Below, one piece after another: positions 1 through 8,392 of a stretch of 14,086 bases of DNA; position 1 is the first letter of the stretch; each line of letters starts with the position of its first letter. Both the position numbers and the translations under genes were made by a program. The DNA comes from Ghiorsea sp. (GTDB lineage Bacteria > Pseudomonadota > Zetaproteobacteria > Mariprofundales > Mariprofundaceae), in NCBI GenBank assembly GCA_021772875.1, contig JAJFLD010000182.1, positions 1 through 14,086 of the forward strand, read 5' to 3'. The notes beneath the pieces were generated by a model that ran no database searches, was not told the origin of the DNA, and saw nothing but the letters and a program-made list of their open reading frames with translations.

Positions 1-956
1 ATGAATGCGGCGGCTATCAATAAGGTGCAACCTAAAGCCAACAGACGCGTGAATGGTTTATCTGCGTCTTTGGCCACTTTAAATCCGCGCCAGCATAAAA
101 GTGTAAACACAGCGATTAACGTAAGAATGCCCATAAGCCCAAGCTCTTCCCCAATCACGGCTGAAATAAAATCGGTAAAACTTTCAGGAAGATAAAAGAG
201 CTTTTGCACACCTTGGCCAAGGCCAGCTCCTGTCAAACCACCCACGCCAAAGGCAATTTGTGATTGCACAAGCTGATAACCACCACCAAAACGGTCTGCC
301 CAAGGGTCGATGAAAGATAACATACGCGCCACGCGGTATGGTGCTGCCATAATAATCACAGCAACAATAGGTGCTGCGGCAATAAATAAACCAAGCAAAT
401 GCCGAAATGGAACACCACCGACAAACCACAAACAAAAACTCATACCCATCAAAAGGGCTGCATTACCAAAATCAGGTTGCCCCAATAATAGCCCAACCAT
501 AAATACCAACATCAATAACATAGGCATCACCCCATGGGCAAAAGATGCCAAACGGTCAGGGAAATTGGCCATATAATAAGCAAGGTACAATACAAATATA
601 GGTTTGATGAATTCAATGGGCTGTATGGTCATCCCAAACAATGAAAACCAACGTTTTGCCCCATTAATTTCACTGCCGACCACCAACAAAACAATAAGTG
701 CCATAAACCCAAGCAATAACAATGGCATCACCATCGCTTCCCACCAAGATGGATGCACCAAAGAAATAGACCACATCACCAACAAACCAAGAGGTATATA
801 AAAACACCAGCGAACCAAAATAAACCATGGCGAGCCATAACGTACATCGGCAACCTCAAGGCTAGCACTACCCACCATAATCAAACTAAAAAGCAGCAAA
901 GCAAAAATACTTAGCAGCATCCAAGGATCAAAGGGGGCGCGAATATGCTTAGACAT
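1..956 (-). CDS. ftsW: FtsW, septal peptidoglycan polymerase (SEDS family), 3' end cut off
   Basis: Polytopic inner-membrane glycosyltransferase that polymerises lipid II at the division septum together with FtsI. The reading frame is open from an ATG at 954-956 to the left edge (318 codons), so the last transmembrane segments are missing. SEDS landmarks are visible: NGAKRW (residues 98-103), GQPDFG (159-164), the RVARMLSFIDPW segment (208-219), GGGYQLVQSQIAFG (224-237), and the loop YLPESFTDFISAVIGEELGL, whose Asp (about D262) matches the catalytic Asp of the family. Several hydrophobic helices separate these. The start lies inside the end of murD (8-bp overlap, 949-956) with a weak AGAAG upstream. 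One oddity is QPIE at 112-115, where the family usually has QP-S/A-E. Identity is very secure; murG would be expected beyond the edge. Confidence 0.96.
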   Translation of the reverse strand, partial: MSKHIRAPFDPWMLLSIFALLLFSLIMVGSASLEVADVRYGSPWFILVRWCFYIPLGLLVMWSISLVHPSWWEAMVMPLLLLGFMALIVLLVVGSEINGAKRWFSLFGMTIQPIEFIKPIFVLYLAYYMANFPDRLASFAHGVMPMLLMLVFMVGLLLGQPDFGNAALLMGMSFCLWFVGGVPFRHLLGLFIAAAPIVAVIIMAAPYRVARMLSFIDPWADRFGGGYQLVQSQIAFGVGGLTGAGLGQGVQKLFYLPESFTDFISAVIGEELGLMGILTLIAVFTLLCWRGFKVAKDADKPFTRLLALGCTLLIAAAF

Positions 957-2340
957 GTTTATCTTCTTTATCGGCACTTTCCAGTGCCCGAATGGCTGTA
1001 ACAAACGCTTGGCCGCGCTCAGCATAATGGCTAAACTGATCTTGACTGGCAGCAGCAGGTGAAAGCAAAACATCATCTGCGCTATTTTCTACCGCATCCA
1101 ATACCGCTTGCGCTATGTTCTTTGAAATTTTAAACGGCACACCTGCTTGCTCCAATAAAGCAACATAAGGAGCTGTATCCTCGCCAATCACACATGCAAA
1201 AGAAGCATGTTTTCTTGCTACTTCAATCAGGTCATCCAAGGGAAGTTCTTTGCGTAAACCGCCACAAATCCAAACCACTTGTTTAAATGAATGAAGTGCG
1301 GCAACGGCAGCATCTGGATTGGTTGCTTTGGAGTCATTAAACCAATCTCGGCCTGCGGCATGTCCAACATATTCCAAGCGGTGCTCCAGACCTTGGAAGC
1401 TTAATAGTGCTTCTTCAATCACTGCGGGTGAAACACCAAAATCAGCTGCTACTTGTGCTGCAACCGCGATATTTTGTTGCTGATGATAACCACGCACCAT
1501 CAAATCTTGGCAAGGGATGATTTTACGCACACCATCTTGTGTCCAAAACAATTCGTCCCTTTCGCCAGCTTGATGCTCACGGCGCAATACACCAGCAACA
1601 ATAGCATCATCCAAAGCGCTGCCCGCATCCACCACACCAAAGCGTAAAAGTTTGACCCGGCTTGAAGTCAGTTGTTCTGCCAATGCTTGCCATTCATCTT
1701 CAATCGGCAACATCGCCGTATCACCAACAATCATATGTTTAAACATGCTTGTTTTTGCTTCGCGATAAGCTTGTGGTGACGTATGCATATCGGCATGATC
1801 AGGCTGTACATTCAACAGCACTGCATAATGGGGATGAATATGACTTGCCCTTTCCAACTGAAAGCTCGAAAGCTCCAATGCTACCCGTTTGGGCTGTTCG
1901 TTTGTCAGCAAATCCAACATGGGAATACCAATATTACCACCTGCATCACAGCCGCCGGGCAAGGTTTCAAGCAACAACGCAATCATTTGCGTGGCCGTGG
2001 TTTTACCATTGGTGCCTGTGATAGCAATAAGCTCACCAGTGTACTGGCTTAAAAACTCTTCCAAGTCGCCGTGTACATCAACACCACATTTGCGCGCACC
2101 CAACAAAGCAGGATGACGCCAATCTATACCTGGGCTAACAATCACGCTTGAAAAACCTAACAATGATTCCGTTTGCAAAGAGCCTGAATGTAATTTCACG
2201 TTTTTCAAATCATCTGGCAATTGTACAACGGCCTCATCAAAACATTCAAATGCCATATGCAGCCGCTGCAAATAACGCGCCGCCGATAATCCTGTTTTAC
2301 CCATGCCTATGACGGCCACTTTGAGGTGTGAGTTATTCAT
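949..2340 (-). CDS. murD: UDP-N-acetylmuramoyl-L-alanine--D-glutamate ligase
   Basis: Cytoplasmic ATP-dependent ligase that adds D-glutamate to UDP-MurNAc-L-Ala in peptidoglycan precursor synthesis. It has 463 residues, a little longer than the E. coli enzyme. The N-terminal Rossmann-like UDP-binding domain begins with KVAVIGMGKTG. The ATP loop GTNGKTT is at 109-115. The LNVQPDHADMH segment is at 176-186, and the following AYREAK (191-196) carries the Lys expected to be carbamylated. The C-terminal domain has EHR (319-321), NDSKATN (335-341) and LLSPAAASQDQF (425-436). The NDSKATN motif separates MurD from the other Mur ligases. It starts 1 bp after the mraY stop and overlaps ftsW by 8 bp, so it is probably translated by coupling; no strong ribosome site is visible in front of it. 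Confidence 0.97.
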   Translation of the reverse strand: MNNSHLKVAVIGMGKTGLSAARYLQRLHMAFECFDEAVVQLPDDLKNVKLHSGSLQTESLLGFSSVIVSPGIDWRHPALLGARKCGVDVHGDLEEFLSQYTGELIAITGTNGKTTATQMIALLLETLPGGCDAGGNIGIPMLDLLTNEQPKRVALELSSFQLERASHIHPHYAVLLNVQPDHADMHTSPQAYREAKTSMFKHMIVGDTAMLPIEDEWQALAEQLTSSRVKLLRFGVVDAGSALDDAIVAGVLRREHQAGERDELFWTQDGVRKIIPCQDLMVRGYHQQQNIAVAAQVAADFGVSPAVIEEALLSFQGLEHRLEYVGHAAGRDWFNDSKATNPDAAVAALHSFKQVVWICGGLRKELPLDDLIEVARKHASFACVIGEDTAPYVALLEQAGVPFKISKNIAQAVLDAVENSADDVLLSPAAASQDQFSHYAERGQAFVTAIRALESADKEDKHV

Positions 2341-2341
2341 A

Positions 2342-3412
2342 TCAACGCAACTTCAAGGTGGACAATGCCACCAAAGCTAAAATCAGTGTTACAATCCAAA
2401 AACGCACAATGATTTTGGGCTCTGCCCAGCCTTTGAGCTCATAATGATGGTGGATAGGTGCCATACGAAACACCCGTTTGCCCGTTAGTTTAAATGAGGC
2501 CACTTGCACCATCACAGACACAGCTTCCAACACAAACAAACCACCTGCAATGCCAAGTAAAAATTGCTGATGCACCGCACAAGCCACAAAACCAAGCGCA
2601 CCACCTAAAGCAAGCGCACCCACATCACCCATAAACACCTGAGCTGGATAAGTATTGAACCATAAAAAACCAAGACAAGAACCCACCAAAGCACCGCAGA
2701 ACACAGCCAACTCGCCTGCCCCTGGCACATAAGGAATCAATAAATAATGGGCAAAGCCACTGTGCCCTGCCACATACACCACAATGCCCAAAGCTGCTGC
2801 CACCATAAATGTTGGTGCCACTGCCAAACCATCAAGGCCATCGGTGAGGTTGACTGCATTGGAAGTGCCAATCAGGACAAAAATAACAAAAGGAATATAC
2901 CAATAGCCCATGTCCCACTGATAATTAACAATGGGGATATCAACAATGGGTGAAGTCATGTTCAACAAAGCAATGGCTGCAATGCCACCAAAAACAAATT
3001 GTAACACCAGTTTCCAACGCCCTGCCAAACCTTTGGAATTGGCGTGTTTTATTTTAAGGTGATCGTCCAACCAACCAATCAAGCCATAACTCAACGTCAC
3101 CATCAGCGCTAACCAAATAAACATATTACTCACATCTGCCCATAGCAGCGTTGCCAAAGTCATGGTGGAGAGAATGAGTAAACCACCCATGGTGGGTGTA
3201 CCTTGTTTGGAGAAATGGCTTTGTGGCCCATCATCACGAATGGGTTGTCCTTTACCTTGACTGGCTTTTAACCAGCGAATAAACAAAGGACCAAACAACC
3301 AGCTTAACACCAATGATGTAATCAAAGCATAGGCTGCACGAAACGTAATGTATTGAAATACATTCAAGAATGAATATTGATCAGCGAGGGGATAAAGAAG
3401 ATTATATAACAT
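2342..3412 (-). CDS. mraY: Phospho-N-acetylmuramoyl-pentapeptide transferase (MraY, lipid I synthase)
   Basis: Integral inner-membrane enzyme that transfers phospho-MurNAc-pentapeptide from UDP to undecaprenyl phosphate, giving lipid I. Its 356 residues are typical for the family (about 360), with roughly ten hydrophobic helices. Conserved cytoplasmic loops are present: RDDGPQSHFSKQGTPTMGG (59-77), the acidic DDHLK (116-120), NLTDGLDGLA (188-197), MGDVGALALGG (261-271), and the APIHHHYELKGW loop with the triple His at 321-323. The ATG at 3410-3412 lies within the end of murF (11-bp overlap) and is preceded by a good GAGGG ribosome site 4 nt upstream. Nothing looks unusual. Confidence 0.97.
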   Translation of the reverse strand: MLYNLLYPLADQYSFLNVFQYITFRAAYALITSLVLSWLFGPLFIRWLKASQGKGQPIRDDGPQSHFSKQGTPTMGGLLILSTMTLATLLWADVSNMFIWLALMVTLSYGLIGWLDDHLKIKHANSKGLAGRWKLVLQFVFGGIAAIALLNMTSPIVDIPIVNYQWDMGYWYIPFVIFVLIGTSNAVNLTDGLDGLAVAPTFMVAAALGIVVYVAGHSGFAHYLLIPYVPGAGELAVFCGALVGSCLGFLWFNTYPAQVFMGDVGALALGGALGFVACAVHQQFLLGIAGGLFVLEAVSVMVQVASFKLTGKRVFRMAPIHHHYELKGWAEPKIIVRFWIVTLILALVALSTLKLR

Positions 3413-4784
3413 GTTGCCCTCTATTTTTTAACTTCGTTATACTTTGATACAAACCTAAACCATGTGAACTTTTTACCAACACTGCGCTATGGGGTTGGGG
3501 AAATGTTTGTTGCTGCTCCAACCAAGATTCAAAGGCAGTCACATCTATAAAGCTGCGTATGTATCGCTTGGGTTGTTTTGCTTGCAAAGCAGACATCAAG
3601 GGGCCGACAACAATCACCTCATCAATATCATACAAATCCAGCTGGTTATGGCTAGTTTCTGCTTCAGCACCTAATTCCAACATATCTCCAATGATTGCAA
3701 TGCGATAACCATCCAGTGCCGCCAAGGTATCCAAGGCGGCTTGCATGGATGCAGGATTGGCATTGTAGGCATCATCAATCAAAGTAAAGGGTTGCTGCGT
3801 TGTCTCAGGGTGTATGGCCATGCGTCCTTCAACAGGTTGCCACGTTTTCAGTGCTTGAACCACATCTTGCAATGACCAATCTTTTTGCAATGCATCGGAT
3901 AATTTTAATGCCACAGTTGCAGCCAAGGCCATATCTTCTGCCCAATGTTTTGCGGGTAGTGTTAGTGTCAAAGCACTTGTTTCCTCGCCATTTTTCAAGC
4001 TTAAGTGGCAGCCTTCTAAAACCCAAGATACGGCTTGTTGCTCATCATCCAAGCTATAAGTCGTTTGCGTGATACTGCAACCAGCTTGCGTAAATTGTTG
4101 CAATACAGCTTGCCCCAACACACACCAACCTTGCGGCAAAAGATGCATCATCAATTTTGCTTTTTCTCTGGCAACACCTGCCAAACCACCAAGGCCTTCA
4201 CCATGTGCTTGGCTTAAACCTGTCACAATCGCAATATCAGGTTGTACAATTTCTGATAATCGCTCCATCTCACCAAGCTCACTGATACCACATTCAATCA
4301 ATGCAACATCGGCTGTCATGGGAATGTTTAAAAGTGTTTTAGGCACACCAATCAGATTGTTGAAGTTGGCTTGTGTTGCAGCAACTTCCAAACCCAAAGT
4401 CTGCAACACATGATGCAACATCGAGCGCACAGTTGTTTTGCCATACGAGCCTGTAATCGCAATCACTTGCGTATGTTGCAGCCTGCTGCGGTAAAAGTTG
4501 GCAATATCACCCAAAGATTGAAGCGTATCTCCCACTTGAAGCTGAGGTATGGCAAGCGCTTGCCACTTCTCCATACCCAAATCATCACCAATCAAAGCGG
4601 ATGCTTTGTGAGCAACCCTATCGGCATAAGCATGACCATCAAAACTTGGGCCGCGAAGAGCCAAAAATGCATGGCCATCAATGAAATTGCGCGAATCTGT
4701 ACCAATACCATGAATAAACTCTGGCATATCTTTGAGCCACTTGCCTTGGCTGGCAATGGCCAAATCTTCACCTGTTAAGCGCAT
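3402..4784 (-). CDS. murF: UDP-MurNAc-tripeptide--D-alanyl-D-alanine ligase
   Basis: Cytoplasmic Mur ligase that adds the D-Ala-D-Ala dipeptide to UDP-MurNAc-tripeptide, the last soluble step of precursor synthesis. It has 460 residues. Visible motifs are an N-terminal TDSRNFIDGHAFLALRG segment (29-45), the ATP loop GSYGKTT (112-118), NFNNLIGVPKTLLN (140-153), VEGR (318-321), IDDAYNANPASM (336-347) and IIGDMLELG (364-372). The spacing and the DDAYNANP motif are specific to MurF. Two places differ from the usual family pattern: IECGISELGE (163-172) where E-x-GA/N is common, and KSSHGLG (438-444) where KGSR is usual. The start overlaps the murE stop by 10 bp and has a GGAGAA ribosome site about 7 nt upstream. 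Confidence 0.95.
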   Translation of the reverse strand: MRLTGEDLAIASQGKWLKDMPEFIHGIGTDSRNFIDGHAFLALRGPSFDGHAYADRVAHKASALIGDDLGMEKWQALAIPQLQVGDTLQSLGDIANFYRSRLQHTQVIAITGSYGKTTVRSMLHHVLQTLGLEVAATQANFNNLIGVPKTLLNIPMTADVALIECGISELGEMERLSEIVQPDIAIVTGLSQAHGEGLGGLAGVAREKAKLMMHLLPQGWCVLGQAVLQQFTQAGCSITQTTYSLDDEQQAVSWVLEGCHLSLKNGEETSALTLTLPAKHWAEDMALAATVALKLSDALQKDWSLQDVVQALKTWQPVEGRMAIHPETTQQPFTLIDDAYNANPASMQAALDTLAALDGYRIAIIGDMLELGAEAETSHNQLDLYDIDEVIVVGPLMSALQAKQPKRYIRSFIDVTAFESWLEQQQTFPQPHSAVLVKSSHGLGLYQSITKLKNRGQHVI

Positions 4785-6250
4785 GCTTGTTCTCCATTGG
4801 CCCGCAACGCAGCTAGGGCAGTTTCTTTATCACTCCATGGCAAACGTTTACCTCTGATTTCCATGTATGATTCATGCCCTTTGCCTGCGATAACCAGCTT
4901 ATCTTTTTTGCCCAATTGCGCCACAGCCTGCTCAATGGCTATTTTCCTATCTTCAATCACGTTTATTTTACGCAAACCTTGTTGCTTCATGCCGCGCAAA
5001 ACATCGGCTACAATATCAGCTTGCTCTTCATCCCGTGGATTATCAGAGGTTAACCAACACGCATCTGCATATTTCGCCGCCACAGCTCCCATTTCAGGCC
5101 GCTTTGCTTTATCCCGATTACCACCGCAGCCAAAAACCAACAACAAATCTCCGCGTGTGAGTTTTTTTGCACTTTGCAAACAGCGCGACAAACCCTCTGC
5201 CGTATGTGCATAATCAATCCATACATTTTGCAATGATCCTACTGGCTCGAGACGACCCGCTGGTGTGGACAACAAACCATCAAAATGTTCAAAATCTGAA
5301 AGACTTACGCCCCAGACTTCCTTCATCAACAACGCTACTGCAGCCAAATTTTCCACATGAAAGTCAGCAAAAGGAATTTGGTTTAACATCACTTCTTCAC
5401 GGTCATCTGTGAACGTGACTTGTTTCTTTTTTCCAAGCCACAACAAATCAGCTTGTTTGTTGCTTGCATACCAAAAAATGCGCCCAGAAATACCATGTAA
5501 TGCTTGTGCAATACTATCGTAGTCGGCATTGGCAACCACAATCCCCCCTGCAAATGCCACTTGCTGAATAAAATCACTTTTGCATTTTAAATATGCTGCA
5601 TAACCACCATGATCTTCCAAGTGATCGTGGCCCATCGTGGTCCAAATCGCCGCGGTGAACGGAATCCCTGCAATACGGTCTTGCGCTATACCATGGGAAG
5701 AGACTTCCAAAATCAAAGCCCCAACGTTTTCCTGAACAGCCTTGGCCAAAAGTTTATGCAACGTGAGCAATGAGGGTGTGGTGTTGCCTAAATCAACCAA
5801 ATGCTCGGTATCACGCATCCAACCTAATGTGCCACATGACCATGCTGATCCCAAATGTTTCTCCAACACCTCGCGCAACATCCATGCTGTGCTGGTTTTA
5901 CCATCTGTGCCAGTAATGCCAATGCATGGAATGTTGGTTGTGTCCGTTTCAAACCAACGGCGCAACATCAAACCTACTGCTTGCATATCGGGTAAGCAGG
6001 CAGAGATGATTTCAAGTTTTTCTGGTGCCTGCCCAACAAAAATAATAGCCGCGGCACCTTGTTCTATAGCTTGATCTATCAAAGATTCCAGATGTTTTGC
6101 CCTTGGCAAACATACAAACACATCTCCGCTTTTAAGTTGGCGCGTATCATCGCAAATGCCCTTAACTTCAACATCTTGGCTGTATAAACCCAAGCCAGAA
6201 ATCAGCCTTGAGAGCTGTTTGCTTTGAATATTCAGGTTTAAATCATTCAT
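4775..6250 (-). CDS. murE: UDP-MurNAc-L-Ala-D-Glu--meso-diaminopimelate ligase
   Basis: Cytoplasmic Mur ligase that adds the third stem-peptide residue. The DNPR motif (residues 403-406) is the signature of meso-diaminopimelate-specific MurE. Other motifs are CDDTRQLKSGDVFV (33-46), the ATP loop GTDGKTS (114-120), LEVSSHGIAQDRIAG (181-195), DHLEDHG with the downstream candidate carbamylated Lys (about 224), DYAHTAEGL, FGCGGNRDKAKRPEMG (373-388) and AGKGHE. I place the start at the ATG at 6248-6250 (491 residues). It gives the normal family length, overlaps the ftsI stop by 8 bp, and has GAGG about 9 nt upstream. The frame stays open a further 144 bp to 6394, but those 48 residues lie wholly inside the ftsI PASTA-coding region and look unlike MurE. 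Confidence 0.96.
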   Translation of the reverse strand: MNDLNLNIQSKQLSRLISGLGLYSQDVEVKGICDDTRQLKSGDVFVCLPRAKHLESLIDQAIEQGAAAIIFVGQAPEKLEIISACLPDMQAVGLMLRRWFETDTTNIPCIGITGTDGKTSTAWMLREVLEKHLGSAWSCGTLGWMRDTEHLVDLGNTTPSLLTLHKLLAKAVQENVGALILEVSSHGIAQDRIAGIPFTAAIWTTMGHDHLEDHGGYAAYLKCKSDFIQQVAFAGGIVVANADYDSIAQALHGISGRIFWYASNKQADLLWLGKKKQVTFTDDREEVMLNQIPFADFHVENLAAVALLMKEVWGVSLSDFEHFDGLLSTPAGRLEPVGSLQNVWIDYAHTAEGLSRCLQSAKKLTRGDLLLVFGCGGNRDKAKRPEMGAVAAKYADACWLTSDNPRDEEQADIVADVLRGMKQQGLRKINVIEDRKIAIEQAVAQLGKKDKLVIAGKGHESYMEIRGKRLPWSDKETALAALRANGEQACA

Positions 6251-8135
6251 TGAGCCAAACCTCAAGCACATCACCAGGCTGTAAGCCTTGCATCGTAGCA
6301 GGTACGCTACGGGAAACCCAACCACTACCATGCAATTGTAATTGCACTTCATTGGCCAAAGCAAAATGCCGCACTTCACGCAAAGAAAATCCATACAGCG
6401 AATGAACTTTAGTGAAGTCTTCTTTTGCCATATTTGTTTGCATCATTTGCCATTTGTCCGACTTACTCTTGGCCAAAACAGTAGGTGCAACCCCCAGCAT
6501 AGGCAGCGTGGTTGCAGCAATTTGTTTAAAGATAGGCGCGGCCACTGTGCCGCCATAAATACTTGTTTCAGGCTCATCAATAGCCACTACGATAACAATT
6601 TCAGGTGCTTCAGCAGGCACTGCACCTGCAAACACCGCAGTAAATTTGTCGTTGGAATAACCACCTTTGGCATTGGGTTTTTGTGCAGTACCTGTTTTCC
6701 CTGCAACACTATACCCTTCAGGCACAGCTTTGGTGCCCGTGCCACCAATCTTGGTCACATCAGTAAGCATAGAGAGTACTTCATGGGCAACTTGTTCAGA
6801 AATGACCCTATGTCCTTTTCTGCTGCTTAAGCCTTCACCTTCTTTAATCAATTGCGGCGGGTAATAAACCCCGCCGTTGGCAAAAATAGAAAAGGCTGAG
6901 GCCAATTGAATGGGCGTCACGGCCACACCTTGGCCAAAAGCAATATTGGCTGTTTCAACCATGCCCCACGAAGCCAAAGGTGGCAAAATACCTGAGGACT
7001 CCCCACCCAGACCAATGCCTGTTTTTTTGCGGAACCCAACATCCTCTAGGATGCGATTTAAATCTTTTGCACCAACATCCAAAGCCAGCTTGGCAGCTCC
7101 GATATTGCTCGAAACCACAAGCAATTTTCTTAAATCAATCCAGCCTTCGGGGTGATCATCGTGAATAATGAAATCTCCAATTTCAAAATCACCATTTTCA
7201 CAAAAAATCAAAGAGTCCATAGTCCAACGCCCTGTGGAGAGGGCAGCTGCCACAGTAAATGGTTTTAACACCGAACCTGGCTCAAAAACATCCGTAACTA
7301 CACGGTTTCGCCAATCGCGAGGGCGATACTTACCAAAAGCATTGGGGTTAAAACCTGGCCAACTTGTCATGGCCAACACTTCACCATTATGAGGATTCAT
7401 CACCACCACAGAGCCGCCTTTTGCACCTGTTTTAGCAATGCCGTTGGCCAAAGCTGCATATGCAATGCTTTGCACACCCACATCAAGATTCAAAGCCAAA
7501 TCTTCACCTTTTGAAGGTGTTTTTATCCATGTGCTTCCCGGCAATTGCAGCCCATTGGCAGCCCGTTGCAATTGAATTTTACCATCTTTGCCCGACAATC
7601 TTGTATTAAACGCAAGCTCCAACCCTTCAAGCCCATGATTATCAATACCCACGAAACCAAGCAAGTGACCCGTTTCAGGGCCAAAGGGATGATACCTTTT
7701 CCATTCTTTTTCAAGGTGTACACCTGAGATGTTCAACGCTTGAACCTGCTGCGCAACTTGTGGCGAAACCTGACGCGATAACCAAATAAACCCTTTGCGA
7801 TCACCCACTCGGTTTTGAAGTTTTTTCAAAGGCATATCCAACACTTTCGCCAGAGCTGGCAAATCCTTTGCTTTCAGATCCACGCCTAAGGCAGCAATGG
7901 ATGGCACCTCAATACTTTCAGAAAGTACATGGCCATCCCTATCAACAATTTGCCCACGAGGTGCACCCACTTCAAACTGACGTGTACGCTGGTTATCTGC
8001 CACAGCTGACAACTTATCACCTTGCAACCATTGCAAGTCCACGGCCCGAATCACCATCAAAGCCAAACCAACAAGGATAAGCCCAATCACCACTTCGAGG
8101 CGGCGTTTTTCAGCGATTTGTTCTTGGGTCATCAT
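6243..8135 (-). CDS. ftsI: FtsI / PBP3, septal peptidoglycan transpeptidase with C-terminal PASTA-like domain
   Basis: Class B penicillin-binding protein that cross-links septal peptidoglycan in the periplasm as the partner of FtsW. It has 630 residues. There is a short cytoplasmic N-terminus, one transmembrane helix at about 14-34, and a dimerisation/pedestal domain with GAPRGQIVDRDG (58-69). The transpeptidase domain has the active-site EPGSVLK (S288, K291), SSN (342-344) and KTGT (480-483). Residues about 575-630 read as one PASTA-like repeat, ending LQPGDVLEVWL. E. coli FtsI has no PASTA domain, so this architecture points away from the enteric type. The ATG at 8133-8135 overlaps the ftsL stop as ATGA; a second ATG directly follows, so the true start could be one codon later. 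Only a weak ribosome site is visible, consistent with coupling. Confidence 0.96.
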   Translation of the reverse strand: MMTQEQIAEKRRLEVVIGLILVGLALMVIRAVDLQWLQGDKLSAVADNQRTRQFEVGAPRGQIVDRDGHVLSESIEVPSIAALGVDLKAKDLPALAKVLDMPLKKLQNRVGDRKGFIWLSRQVSPQVAQQVQALNISGVHLEKEWKRYHPFGPETGHLLGFVGIDNHGLEGLELAFNTRLSGKDGKIQLQRAANGLQLPGSTWIKTPSKGEDLALNLDVGVQSIAYAALANGIAKTGAKGGSVVVMNPHNGEVLAMTSWPGFNPNAFGKYRPRDWRNRVVTDVFEPGSVLKPFTVAAALSTGRWTMDSLIFCENGDFEIGDFIIHDDHPEGWIDLRKLLVVSSNIGAAKLALDVGAKDLNRILEDVGFRKKTGIGLGGESSGILPPLASWGMVETANIAFGQGVAVTPIQLASAFSIFANGGVYYPPQLIKEGEGLSSRKGHRVISEQVAHEVLSMLTDVTKIGGTGTKAVPEGYSVAGKTGTAQKPNAKGGYSNDKFTAVFAGAVPAEAPEIVIVVAIDEPETSIYGGTVAAPIFKQIAATTLPMLGVAPTVLAKSKSDKWQMMQTNMAKEDFTKVHSLYGFSLREVRHFALANEVQLQLHGSGWVSRSVPATMQGLQPGDVLEVWLNE

Positions 8136-8392
8136 GGCTTCATCACTTGCATAGGGCTGGGTGCATGCATACCAAGTTTCTCGCGCGCCAAGCGGCGCAG
8201 CGTATCTGGGCGAATCAAGCTAGAAAATTCTAGCCTTAGGCTTTGCACCTCTTGGTTTAAAACCAATTTTTCTTGTTTAAGCTTTGAAGTGTGCTGCGCT
8301 ATTTCCATGCGCAAATGTGACATCCAAACTTGCCCCGCGGCCAAGACACAAATACTCAACACCAAAAATACCAATGGCATACGCCCTAACAT
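8132..8392 (-). CDS. ftsL: FtsL, bitopic cell-division protein
   Basis: Small divisome scaffold that, in known bacteria, forms a complex with FtsB and FtsQ and helps activate FtsWI. It has 86 residues: a short basic N-terminus, one transmembrane helix (about 6-22), then a periplasmic heptad-like stretch (about 25-60: HLRMEIAQHTSKLKQEK and following) fitting the FtsL coiled coil, and a terminal RLAREKLGMHAPSP typical of FtsL/DivIC-like proteins. Sequence conservation in this family is low, so the call rests on size, topology, the LGM-x-x-P ending and the position between rsmH and ftsI. It overlaps rsmH by 7 bp and ftsI by 4 bp. Confidence 0.9.
   Translation of the reverse strand: MLGRMPLVFLVLSICVLAAGQVWMSHLRMEIAQHTSKLKQEKLVLNQEVQSLRLEFSSLIRPDTLRRLAREKLGMHAPSPMQVMKP

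Noticed and set aside
211..222. 12-bp palindrome CCTTGGCCAAGG inside ftsW as a regulatory site
   Set aside because: It encodes conserved Gly-Leu-Gly-Gln in the SEDS core, so coding constraint explains it; kept only as a member of the TTGGCCAA count.
4069..4413. 114-codon open frame on the plus strand opposite murF
   Set aside because: It mirrors the murF coding frame; the composition is that of a shadow and no domain is seen.
6251..6394. Upstream extension of murE by 48 codons
   Set aside because: It lies entirely within the ftsI PASTA-coding region, its translation is Cys-rich and unlike MurE, and the start at 6250 has a ribosome site and gives normal length.
6342..6830. 162-codon open frame on the plus strand opposite ftsI
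   Set aside because: It is antisense to the conserved transpeptidase gene, has Cys/His/Arg-rich composition typical of a shadow frame, and no recognisable domain.
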